DNA of 64,000 nt from Chelonoidis abingdonii (taxonomy: Eukaryota > Chordata > Testudines > Testudinidae). The translations under genes and the position numbers were made by a program. The stretch lies in contig NC_133773.1 of the NCBI RefSeq assembly GCF_003597395.2, positions 70,579,171 through 70,643,170 on the forward strand. The letters are read 5' to 3'. This document shows positions 11,374 through 21,804 of this stretch, piece after piece; positions within the stretch are counted from its first letter, which is position 1; each line of letters opens with the position of its first letter. Under the pieces are notes generated by a model. The model was not told the DNA's origin. It made no database searches and saw only the letters and a list, made by a program, of their open reading frames with translations.

Positions 11374-12260
11374 TCATTCCTCTCTCCATAATGACATTCC
11401 ATTCAAATGGCTCAGAAACTGTTTCCACACCCGAAATCCTGCTCCATCTCTGTAGTAACTTATGAAATGGTGAGATCTTGCTATGGCTACAGTGGCCACT
11501 GCAAGCTGGGTACAGAATGTCCGCTCTGAGGCTAGCATCCAGCAGGCAAAGTTAAGATGCCCAATAATAGATTGCAGCTCATGGAGTGTAACTTTCTTGG
11601 CCAGTAGCTCCTGATGGAGTTGCAATATACCTGCCAGAGTCTAGCTCAATCCCCAGATAGATTAGTGTAGTGGAAAGTACCCTTATTTTTTTTCCCCCAC
11701 TAGGGGTACTTCCAATTTTTTAGCAAGAGCCTGAAAAGTGTCCATACATGAACAAAAAGTCGTGTATGTAATGCATTATTTGCTGTAAACCAGCTTTCCA
11801 CATCACTGACCACTGTAGCATTGTATAAAATTTCTCAAATGTCAAACAGGATATTACACAGCCTATGGACATAGTTTTATCAAAATAAAATTGTCCCATG
11901 AAAAAGAAACCCAAAAAGTTGAAGTCCAAAGGCTTCACAGGCAGTGGACGAAAAGGAGACTTGCTATTGCACTAGGCCATCAGTGCCCCGGTCCACAAGA
12001 CATAACCTTACATACAGCCTCTTCAATGGAGGAATAGCATACAGAACACAAAGCCAGATCTATTCCATTGTTAATTGAGTTATCCTGTGAGTATGACAAG
12101 CAGTGAATTAAGCAATATTCACCAGGAGCTTTCTTAGGGACTAAACCTAGGTGAGAAACCTGTAAGTTCAGTATAGATAACTGACTGAATGGCTGTGCTA
12201 CCCTATTCTCATTTAATTCCTATGTAATCTTTTTCATTACAATATGGTCCATTTCCACTA
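11374..12260 (-). pseudogene. Reverse transcriptase and RNase H remnant (Ngaro/DIRS type)
   Basis: The minus-strand frames, in order, read a VSHLGLVPKKAPGEYCLIH block (RT fingers), then MGQFYFDKTMSIGC and YIHDFLFMYG (11938-11720). The last corresponds to the catalytic YxDD box with one Asp replaced by His. Then come TLHELQSIIGHLNFACWM and ERTFCTQL (11625-11374), the RT-RNase H connection characteristic of DIRS-like elements. Stops and frameshifts interrupt it. It would have copied the element RNA but is inactive here. Confidence 0.65.
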
Positions 12261-12346
12261 AGGACTTCAAATTTTTAGACATCACATCACTCTCTTCTGG
12301 TCCCTGGAGGGGGCATGGGTCAGCATTCTCATGTTGACTTGGTCTG

Positions 12347-12445
12347 TAGCTACAGCAGAAAGTCATTTGTTGGCTCTCTAGCCCTTAAGGTGTTTTCCAA
12401 CAAAACGCCCCCACTGCATAATGTGCGGTGAGGCCATTAGTATAC
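12347..12445 (-). repeat. Split direct repeat A1
   Basis: It shares ordered blocks with 3090-3219 (GCAGAAAGTCA, TTTTCCAACA, ATAATGTGC-like). It sits at the upstream end of the element on the minus strand, immediately before the RT remnant, as A1 should if gag has been deleted. Confidence 0.45.
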
Positions 12446-13501
12446 TATATTTCTTTATGCTATATATACAAAGTCAATATAGCAAAATAAATAATGGTAA
12501 TGTGTATCAAGTCTGATTTAATGTTTCCAATCCTTCATCCAGCTGTTCTTGATGAACAGGGAACAGTTCAGGGTTGGGTAATTTTTTTGGCAGTTTTGCA
12601 CCAAGGAAATTCTCCTAAATAACCTTGAACCATCATTGTTGCTGTCCTTGACTGAATTCAACCATCTTTAATATTTCTGTAAAACAATGTCTCTGCTGGC
12701 AATTATCACGCAGAAGGATTAAATTCTGTGCTGATTTCCCTTCTCCTATTAAGTTCAACGTAGACTACACAGGGAAGAAAGTATTTAGCCCACAGTGTTG
12801 TTTGCATTACTTTATAGAATAGTTTCATACTATAATCCCACTAAAGTTCAATGGTTAAACATATTATGAATGTGCTATTACATGCTGCTTAACTCTCCTA
12901 GCAGCAGCACGAGCTGCATGAAATGCATCTCTCATTTTTTATCAGCTAATATTCATTTGTCACATTAGGAAACAGAGCAGTCAGTATTTGCTGTATCAGA
13001 CAGCAATCACAACTGTTCAACTTTAGTTATTCAAAATCATTTTTATATATAGAAGTTTATTCCACCCACAAGTAATCAGTTCTTGGTGAAATTCAGTCAG
13101 TATAGATATGGTAAACTCTTAACTATATTTATTTAAGACAATAACATGTCTATGTCCTCATACTAGGATAAGGCCTATAAGAAACAAATGTAATATTAGC
13201 TACCATATAATGAAGAAAAGACAAAACAATAATCTTAAATTATAAATCTACAGCAAATTTAAAAAAATACAAAAAAAAAAATCTGTTATGGGCTTTGTCT
13301 TGATCCAAAACTTATCTCTTGAAATGTAATGAAACACTAATAAATGGCTCTACATAAATTGAATAGGTGAATGATTGTGGGAATGTATCTGAAACATGAG
13401 AGCTTCTGATTTTTCAATAGAAAGTTATACAAAACTTCAAACTACTAGTCTATATTGTTAAAAATATTACAGTATACAGCTAAAGGTTGGTTACAAGAGT
13501 C
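12446..13501. other. AT-rich spacer, no feature recognised
   Basis: Unique-looking AT-rich sequence between the end of the retroelement nest and the likely end of SPOCK3. It contains minus-strand AATAAA signals at 13056-13061 and 13129-13134, so the SPOCK3 transcript could extend this far. Confidence 0.4.
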
Positions 13502-15041
13502 TTTATTTTGCAAACTATACATAAACAGTAAAAAAGAAAATGCATTATATTTTTTAATATTACATAAGATAAACATTAAATTTAGTATTTAAATGTGTAG
13601 AAATCAAATGCAAAGAATAAACTGATTTTCCTGTCATTTAACTGCAGATGAAAACCGGGGAAATCAGTGATCCACTGTTGAACTTACACAATCAGTCGTG
13701 TAATATTACATAGTTTGTTTCAGTTTTATTGTGGGCAGAAAGCCATATAGGTCTGATATGCATGAAGGTGTTGAGTTCCAAAAACGTCTACACAATTAAT
13801 TAACATGCGAACATAAATACAGTGATTAAAGTAATTTTCTCTACAGTCAAATCTTAAGTGCTACTCTACACAATAATCATAAGCTAGTCCATATGGTAAT
13901 TACATAATAGAAAAAAATTAAAATAACCCATTTTCTTCATTCCAGCAGCAGTACCTATACTGGTATTAATTTGGTAATTGGGTGTGCTTAGCTATTGTCT
14001 AACAGCCTATATTGGTATGCATGCTAAAACCTCTCTATTTCTATTTTTGCAAGGCACCTTACCATACGTTCTCTAAATTTCTGCACTAATAACAGAAAAG
14101 GAGTTGAATTAAGATAAAGATGAAAACTATTTTCTGAAATAGAAAAACTAAGAGGTATGGTTATGGGGGTTTAGAACTGTCTTGGGGAAAGTTCCAGTAC
14201 TCTCAAGTACAGTAATGTTTAAATGTACGATATTTTACAAAAAGTTTTTCAATTTAAAATATTTTATGCTAATCTTTTGGTTAGAGATATAGAAATAAAA
14301 AAGGGTGAAATCATCATGTTGCTTGAGTAAATAATGAAGTCTATATGAGTTTGACATTAAAAGAAAAATGAAAAAAGGACAACAAAAGTTTATTTTGTAG
14401 AATCAATGCTTGTCCATGTTTACTGCTTTTGAGAAACATCCTTTCAAGAACCTAGACATTTCCTAATAAAAAAATATAACTATAAATGCAAACACAAAGG
14501 AGGGTCTTACATTATTTTCTTCTATGTGACAATCACAACTCAACTCTGGTTAAAGGTTTGTGACATGCTACTTGTGTGTTGAAATTTCTATTGTAATAAG
14601 TTGTTGATTCAGGTCACGCACAATTATGAAATCTACTACACGGCCTAAATCTCTTGCAAAGTTAAAGCCGCCTTAATATATAACCGAGCTCATGTTTAAT
14701 GAGGCCAGCAAAGTTCCAAACAACAGTAAATATCATTTTCATGGAAGTTTTTAAAAGTTTGGTAGTCCTTGCACATTTATTTTTGTAGTAGCACATCACA
14801 TTTCCTTCTTCAGGCTAGACTTCCAATGTGTTTTCTTCTGCTCAAAGGCATATAAAAACTCAAAAGCACATAATATAATGATTCTTATTTAAACAAAGAA
14901 AGTCTATGACTCCAGCTGCAATATTTGAAATAATCATACAAAATATACATGTTGTTTAGAATCCTTTTGATCTTGGAGAGCAAAGGAATTTTCTATGAGA
15001 TGTCACCTTTTGAATTTTAGAAAGGAAGAATTCTAGTATAG
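13502..15041 (-). other. Probable SPOCK3 3' UTR
   Basis: The sequence follows the SPOCK3 stop codon on the minus strand, is AT-rich, and contains no recognisable transposon. Minus-strand AATAAA hexamers occur at 14776-14781, 14389-14394, 13725-13730 and 13502-13507. The last gives a 3' UTR of about 1.5 kb, similar to what I recall for mammalian SPOCK3. Which signal is used cannot be decided from sequence. Confidence 0.45.
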
Positions 15042-15208
15042 TCAAATGTATCCATCATGATCGTCATCATCCACATCATCGTCTTCGTCCTCATCATCAT
15101 CATCAATGTCATCTTCATCATTCATTATATCATCTTCGACATCCTCATCATCTGTCCATTCATGAAAATCACCACTGGCAAAATCGCCTGAGATCTCTAA
15201 ATCAATAG
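15042..15208 (-). CDS. SPOCK3 (testican-3), last coding exon: acidic C-terminus
   Basis: The exon encodes the last 54 residues of testican-3, a secreted heparan/chondroitin sulfate proteoglycan of the SPARC family. It starts after a TTTTTTTTTTTAG acceptor and finishes the Ala codon opened in the previous exon. It then reads IDLEISGDFASGDFHEW followed by a long Asp/Glu run and ends HDGYI-TGA (stop at 15042-15044). The two Ser-Gly sites followed by acidic residues are the expected glycosaminoglycan attachment region. The + strand here looks like a (TCATCA) microsatellite, but the Asp run is coding. The acidic run and the final YI match SPOCK3 better than SPOCK1 or SPOCK2. The reading frame is intact. 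Confidence 0.95.
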
Positions 15209-15553
15209 CTAAAAAAAAAAAGTGTACAATTACAATTTAATGATAGGAACACATGGTTACAGAACTAGATGGCTTTACATCAATTGATTTAAATTAAATA
15301 ATGAGGTAAAGTAAAAAAGTAATACCACTGATATCAATAGGTCCTGATGCTCACAGAAGGAACTACTTTTTTTTTTTTTGGTACACAGCATAATTACACT
15401 GTGGAACTCACCGCCACAAAAAGTTGCTGAGGCCACAAACTCATTAAGATTAAAAAAGGATTGAATATTTATCTGGCTCTCAAGAATATCCAAAGTCAGC
15501 ATTAATGATGATAATATTTTGGATGGAAATGGTTCAAGCTAATCTCTCACTAT

Positions 15554-15704
15554 TATTTCAGAAGGTGATGTAGGAACCTCACGGTAGGCAGATGTGGATT
15601 TAACTGCCCCCTATATTAGCCTCATCCTGAGGATGAGGCTAATATAGGGGGCAGTTAAATCCACATCTGCCTACCGTGAGGTTCCTACATCACCTTCTGA
15701 AATA
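15554..15704. repeat. Perfect 151-bp palindrome (75-bp arms, 1-base centre)
   Basis: I checked every position: 15554-15628 is the exact reverse complement of 15630-15704, with a single G at 15629. Matching ends at 15553/15705. The right arm runs without a break into CR1 3' sequence (15706-15786), so the left arm looks like an inverted copy of that CR1's own 3' region. With no mismatches it is either very recent, maintained by conversion, or an assembly artefact. Confidence 0.97.
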
Positions 15705-15705
15705 C

Positions 15706-15786
15706 CCAGCACTGGCCTCTGTCAGAGACAGGATACTGGACTAGATGGGCCTTGAGTATGATCCAGTATGGCAATTCTTATATTCC
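15706..15786 (+). mobile_element. CR1 LINE 3' tail
   Basis: It reads ACTGGCCTCTGTCAGAGACA, then GATACTGGACTAGATGGGCC, and ends CAATTCTTATATTC. This is the well-known 3' end of CR1 elements in birds and turtles, with the family's ATTCTTATRTTC-type terminus. The CR1 portion probably includes the right arm of the adjoining palindrome. Confidence 0.75.
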
Positions 15787-16615
15787 TTTTCCTGTGTATA
15801 TTAGCCCACTGTTCCAGAGCCAGGCTTTCTCTTAGTCTTAAATTGCAAGTGTAAAACTTCCATTTTGGCTTCATATTGCAGGGTGTCAATTTAAATAATT
15901 ATGAAATATAAGCTACTCCTTAGTGAGCACTTTGATTGGGGTTAGAGAGAGGTGATTTCTTTTTAGATACCTATTTGGAATGGCTCGTGAGAAGCTTGTC
16001 GTAAGTGAGTGGGGTCATTTGCTGCTAATTCAGGTATCCAGTGAATAGGTAGCAAACAGGAGATCTGAAGGGGTATTTGGGTAGCATGAGACTTTCTAGG
16101 GACTGCAGCTAAAACTAAATAAGTCCCCCAATAAATTTTTAAAGAAAATGCATTATTGGAACTCTAGAATTCTGATTACAGGCTGGGGACTAAAGGTCAG
16201 GGAAAGGAAGGAAGGCTAGGAGGAAGTTGCAGGAAGCCAGTGCTTCAAAAACTTCTGCTAAGTCCCTGCCAACCAGATTGTAATTAAAGAACTGTTGAGT
16301 TGAGTTTAATAGCATGTTGAGTACCCAACTTGATTTTATTGGGTACTGCTGGGGCTGGTAGTGCTTTATTTTAACTATCCTATTCAGAGTACAATAAGCA
16401 CTATCAACATTACTTGGTAGATAGGCTGTCTCTGTTTATAACTATCAGCATGATAGATGCTACAGAAATTAGTGAAATAAATAATAATAATAGTAATTAT
16501 AAATTGACTTCTAAATCTGTGTTGTCTTCTCACTGAAGACATTAAGAGCTTGACCACTGATTTCAAAGAGAAGAGAGAGTCTACTTCACTAATGAGCAAA
16601 AATTCTTCCACTTAC

Positions 16616-16753
16616 CACAGTCTGCAGCACCATTTGTTCTGGAACCTGTTACCTCATTACCATATCTGTCAACACACCAGCACTGCCCTGCACTTCCATG
16701 GCATTGACTTGGTTTGTAATACCCATCTTCATCACATAATGGGATGTACTGCC
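16616..16753 (-). CDS. SPOCK3, exon for the thyroglobulin type-1 domain
   Basis: 46 codons in phase with both neighbours: acceptor TATCATAG, then GG completes a Gly codon, then [19 protein letters not shown], a [12 protein letters not shown] block and [10 protein letters not shown], ending with the first base of the next codon before GTAAGTGG. The CWCV motif and the cysteine spacing define the thyroglobulin type-1 module. In this module the cysteines form a disulfide-tied wedge that in related proteins inhibits cysteine proteases. The DEDGYYKP and ADC-Ala sequences are those expected of SPOCK3. No defect is seen. Confidence 0.96.
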
Positions 16754-18607
16754 CTATGATACATGAAGATTAAATTATAATATTAGCAGTCACCTGAACA
16801 GAATAAATTAATATTCTACATTACACCAGAAGCAAAATAAAAAATAAACAACCGTGTCTTATCTCTGTTCAATGTCCTCCCTGATTGACTTACTCTCTGT
16901 TACTGAGGTCAGCCAAGAAGAGTTTTATACATAATACATTTGCCCCTTCCTCCTTATTCAGAGAGAGAGAGCAGATATCAAATATATGAGCCTCTCTTTG
17001 ACTGATTTCAAGAATGGACATGTCCAGTCCATTAAGGAGTATCCCCTTTCCTCTTTCAAGCTCTTCATTGATTTTCTGACATCTGCTCCTTACTATACAG
17101 ACTCATAGCCAAAATCTTCAATGCCATATGTTGACGCCAGGCTAGATAGGGAGTATCTCAGATGTCTAAATGTTAAGTCCTGCAACCTGTGCTGTCATGG
17201 CTTCAATGCTATTGTTACTTGAGCTAGGTAGATCAAAGCTAGTTCAGGCATGTCCACACATACTTCAGACACATATCTGACTTCAGTATAGATATAATCT
17301 CTGTCAACTATTCTGGTGATTCAAAAGAAAGTATAGTATTCATCGTATTCTCCCAAAGCTGTGTTGAGAATGGAGTGCTAAGATGAGCAAAAACTAAAAA
17401 ACATGTATTTCTGTGACGAAAGTAAGCAGATGTGATTTGAAATATGCTCACAGAGGAAACCTGTGAAATAAGAGGGCACATTTTTATGTAGTACCTTTTC
17501 AGAGTAGACACACTCTTTAAAGTACAAGTATGGGAGTTTTTAGCAATGAATGAATATGATTTCTGTTCTATATATTTATTTTATTTTAACAGACATATTT
17601 TTTAGGTTTTTCTACTTTGGTAGTCACACTATGTCTTACTAAACAGTCCTAACTAATGGCAGTCATAGCTTGGGTAAAATCTTGTCGATGGGAGTTTTGC
17701 TATTGACATTAGTGGGGTCAGAATCTCACCCCTGGAACCTAGCCATGTTAGTCATTGGTTTGGATGCTTGCAGATCTTCAGATTTTTAATTTCAACAAAA
17801 TAGAATAGTAGTTTTTTAGTGAATTAGGAACCTTAAGCTAAATAAAACTAAAATGCTGATAACTATTTGCTTATTTAACTCATATTTACAAAATATCTTG
17901 GCAAATAGACCATGCAAATGAAGCCTTGTACAGAGCCCCACTGAAATTAACAGGTCAATTGCAAGCAGAGCAATTATAAAGTTATAGAATCAGAACCTTA
18001 TTTTTTTTTATTTGTAGGTAAAAGGCAAAATAATTCTCTAATAATTTTGTCCTTGAAATAATCAGATGTTCTTTGAAGAACCGTAAATGCTAACTAAATC
18101 ACAATTAAAAAAATAATTGTCAGTACTGTAAAATAAGAGATTTTTAATCAGAGTAATTCAAAACTGTCATCCCAAATGGCCTATATCTTTTACTCCAATT
18201 TTTATAAAGACTGCTAATGCTAAAATTTAGATTTTATATCCAAAATAAAAGTTATGGAAATGAAACATATTTGATACAATATGGAATTTTTCATAGCAAA
18301 GATTTCAATTGCTTACATAAATATTAGAGTTAAATATCAGCAAAAATGTTAATTTAGAATTGCTTAAGTCTATTTTCCTAATAACTGTAAAAACGTACAG
18401 TCTATCAGGGTAATAAAATGGATGTAATATCTTTTAGTGGGTAATGTAATAAAACTAAGTTTAATAGCTTTCAAAAACTTCATAAATTTTGTTGCTGGAA
18501 TTTAGTGCGGTCTATCTTTGTTGGATTAATATTGATTTTATGTAGCTGTTTCACTAGGGTTATTTATGTAAGCAATAAAACCTTCAAAAGAATGATCTAT
18601 GGCTCAC
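16754..18607. other. SPOCK3 intron
   Basis: A 1.85-kb AT-rich intron with GTGAGC donor at 18607 and an AG acceptor at 16754. No transposon, RNA gene or coding signal recognised. Confidence 0.85.
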
Positions 18608-18670
18608 CTAGGAGCTTCTTTCCTCCTTGCTGCTTTTGAATGTTGCTGAGCTCTGTCTGGCAAGGTGGGT
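18608..18670 (-). CDS. SPOCK3, short exon opening the thyroglobulin domain
   Basis: A 63-base exon between TCATTTCAG and GTGAGCC. It completes an Asp codon and reads DPPCQTELSNIQKQQGGKKL, ending LG across the next junction. The Cys is the first of the thyroglobulin type-1 domain. The Lys-rich stretch joins it to the rest of the domain in the next exon. Splice phases (1 in, 1 out) agree with both neighbours, so exon skipping would preserve the frame. Confidence 0.95.
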   Translation of the reverse strand, partial: THLARQSSATFKSSKEERSS

Positions 18671-19336
18671 CTGAAATGACATAAAAATGTTAAATAGATC
18701 ACATCCGATCAAAGGAAGACGGTTGAATGATTGAGTTTTCACCAGTTTTTATATTTCAGGTTTCTTCTAATTATTGCCATTAAGAAACATATACATCCTC
18801 CCTTAGCAGATTTTGCATTTCACATACTCAGACTAGATCTTTCCAAAGCTGCGCTTGAAAAAGAGTGTTTTTAAACATAGATATCAAAGTCTGATATATC
18901 TAATAAGACAGCTTTAAAAAAATAAAAAAAAGAGTACTTGCACCTAATTGTAAAGATACACAAGAAATTGATAAGGGGGAGTTGTGTATGTGTTTGTGTG
19001 TATATGTACTCAGAAAATAGGGTGTGTATTAATGTTAAATATTAGATTGTCCAAAATTGTCATGCTCTTTCTGAGGCCATAAAAATCATTGTCTCTTGTA
19101 AGGATATCTCCTAAATGCGAACATTTTTAAGGAAACCCTTTCATATGAGATTTTAAGATAAAGCACATATGCAGTAAACCAAACTGAATATTCATGGATG
19201 GAACATGTATATCATGTTAGCATGAAAGTTGTAAAAATTTTTACTCACCAAGCAACTAATGATGTAGTTTATTTCATAGATGTTTCAACTGTTATAAATA
19301 ATCAAATAAAATGCAGGGAATATATTTTCATTAGCT

Positions 19337-19598
19337 CGCAGGAGGCTCCAGGCACCAGCACGCCAAGCGCGTGCCTGGGGCAGCAAGCCATGGGGGGCTC
19401 TCTGCCAGTCGCCATGAGGGCAGCAGGCAGGTTGCCTTTGGCGGCATGCCTGCGGAGGGTCTGCTGGTCCCGCGGCTTTGGCGGACCTCCTGCAGGTGCA
19501 CTACCGAATCCACGGGACCAGGGACCTCCCGCAGGCAAGCCGCCGAAGGCAGCCTGCCTGCTGTGCTTGGAGCTGCAAAATACCTAGAGTTGCCCCTG
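19337..19598. mobile_element. hAT-like GC-rich MITE
   Basis: The insert is flanked by a perfect 8-base duplication CATTAGCT (19329-19336 and 19599-19606) and ends TTGCCCCTG, a hAT-type terminus. The 5' end has lost clear inverted-repeat match. The interior shares GGTCCCGCGGCTT and related blocks with the element at 39448-39735, so both belong to one GC-rich family. The open frames inside are compositional. Confidence 0.75.
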
Positions 19599-21804
19599 CA
19601 TTAGCTGTATATAGATTCCTTACAATATCCCTTAAAGGCAGTTTAGATATTACAGTGTTGGGTACCGTGTAAGAGTACAATGTAACTTCTGTTGAAGCCA
19701 ATAGGAAAACTTCCATTAACCCTCACTGGGAGTAGGATTGGACTTTAACAACCGAAAATAGATAAGAAAATAGAATGTAAATTCAGGGTGCAGCTATGCA
19801 GTGAAAGAAAAAATGTTCTAGAGCTAGATTTTGGCCTCAGATGTAAGTAATTCTATTAATATGTGCAGTTAAAAGCAAAATTGACAAACTTTCCTTTAAT
19901 AAATATATTTTCCAAATGTTTTGACACCGAAGGATATGATCTATATCATAGTGGTGACCAGAATAAGTAAATGAACTCATTCTATTAATAAAGTAACTGA
20001 GTCACTACTTTCTCTGTTGAAATTTGTAGAATTTTGGTTCTAATATGGCAATTTAAGGCCCCAATTTTGCAGACCCCTGTATCCACACATAAGTTGAAGG
20101 ACTGGGACCTAGAAATAACTGAAATCTAACTAAATAATTAGAGATGGGTCTGAGCTGCAGAATATGGATTCAAATTCTCAATTCCCCAAACTTCAGGGTT
20201 ATGATTTGCTCAAATCATCAAAAACAATATTTAATTTTCTGTGACTGTGAAACTTATCTCTAAAAAGGTAAGTTAGAGCACTACAGGCACTTCCTTGAAA
20301 AAAAAGTAAGACATGAATGCATTTATACTACTGTACAGAAAGATATAGAATGAAGGCTAGTACTTCTTTTTGAACACTGCATATGCCATATAAGAAATTA
20401 CAGGGTTACTACTGAGGCATTTTCCTTTCAGAATCAGTAGTGTTCTTGTGGCATGTAGTCTGAGGTCAATGGAGCTTGCAGGACAGATGATATGGAGTAT
20501 GCTTTTAGCATAGATTGTCTGCAAGGCAATATCCTATGAAATCTCAAATTCAATCAATACTAACTTATTTAAATAAACAACCTATCATGCTTATTTAGTG
20601 ACAGTGTAGCCTCATGTGTGGTATAGAAGCTATATATATCAGCAGACCTTTTGTATTATTCATGAGATCTGATCCAACAGAATAAATACAAACTGGAATC
20701 CAATAGTAACCTCTCATAGAGATCAGGCTGTATTTACCCTTGGCTTTACATTTTGAATGACATTTTAAATTGTCTTTTAAGAAGATACACATGTATGAGC
20801 TTAGAAAGGTTGCGGTTAAAATTCTAACCCCACTGAAGACCATGGATGTTTTGCCTCAGTGGGGCCAGGATTTCACCCTAAATATGCAAGGATTCTGTTT
20901 GGAATAAAATCCCTAAAAACTACCTCTTCTAAAATGCTGCTCACAGGGATCTTAGTGCAAGAAAGAATGTCCAAGGGATGTGTTTTCCCTGGAATCAAAC
21001 ATTGAAATTCTCTGGTTCTGAACTTAGCTAAACTCCTCACTATCACTGGATGTTTTCTACCTTTACAGGAACAGTTAATGAACGTTATCTTGTATTTTAA
21101 AATATAGCCATTTATTTTTAATGGTTTCTGATTACTAGAAGTGTTTTTATGGGAACTGAAGCTACTCAGCACCTTGAAAATATTTACCATCTTTCAGAAA
21201 AAATTCCTCTATCATTCATGTTGGTTACAGATATTAACTCTTGACTGTTCATTTTTACCACTGTTATTCCTCATGTTTTATATAAGTTGGAACTATAACC
21301 CTTCAGGAATTGCTTCTTTCCCACATCTAGCACTTAAAGACAAGGGTCCAGATATCTAGTGATTATCATTAACATACACAAGTATGTAAAGTGTAGATTA
21401 TGAGTAATGTCTTAACTTCACTAAAAGCTGCTATACCTCAGACTTGTTATTGCATATGGTTATATCCATTTATTTTAGGTGTTTCATATTCTGCTGTCCA
21501 TACAACTGAGATAATATTGGGGAAAATGGAAGGAAAAAAGGGTGATACACAACTTCCAAAAAAGATGGGAAATGTGCTGAATGAGAAGGAACTTGCCCAA
21601 TAAAGTATATGTATTGTGCTCCAGGGAAAAAATCCTAAATCAGGAACACAAAGATACACATACAAAAGTTGACGCGGGGCAGTTTTAATATTATGTACTG
21701 AGCCTAAATAATCCTCATCATTTATCTGAATAAATCTAAAATAAATAATTAGAAAATATGAAATACCACTAAGCACTATGAAAGTTAACAGTATGGGTAA
21801 ATTA

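Larger units (their letters stand above)
2405..12445 (-). mobile_element. Ngaro-like tyrosine-recombinase retrotransposon, decayed and interrupted
   Basis: Reading the minus strand from 12445 downward, the order is: a short terminal repeat (A1), reverse transcriptase and RNase H remnants (12260-11374), a tyrosine recombinase remnant (10299-10081), an SGNH-hydrolase-like remnant (4027-3634), then repeats B1, A2 and B2. The split-repeat layout A1-body-B1-A2-B2, a tyrosine recombinase in place of an integrase, and a late hydrolase domain are known hallmarks of Ngaro elements. The gag region appears to be missing, because A1 sits within about 100 bases of the RT. The element is broken by stops and frameshifts, by a hAT at 10652-11145 and by a retrovirus-like insertion at about 4090-9617. 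The exact outer ends are estimates. Confidence 0.6.
15209..16615. other. Last intron of SPOCK3
   Basis: A 1.4-kb intron with a consensus donor (GTAAGT after 16616) and a polypyrimidine acceptor before 15208. It contains the 151-bp palindrome and a CR1 tail. The rest (15209-15553 and 15787-16615) shows nothing else recognisable. Confidence 0.9.

Noticed and set aside
15055..15170. (TCATCA)n microsatellite
   Set aside because: It is the Asp/Glu-rich coding tail of SPOCK3 on the minus strand.
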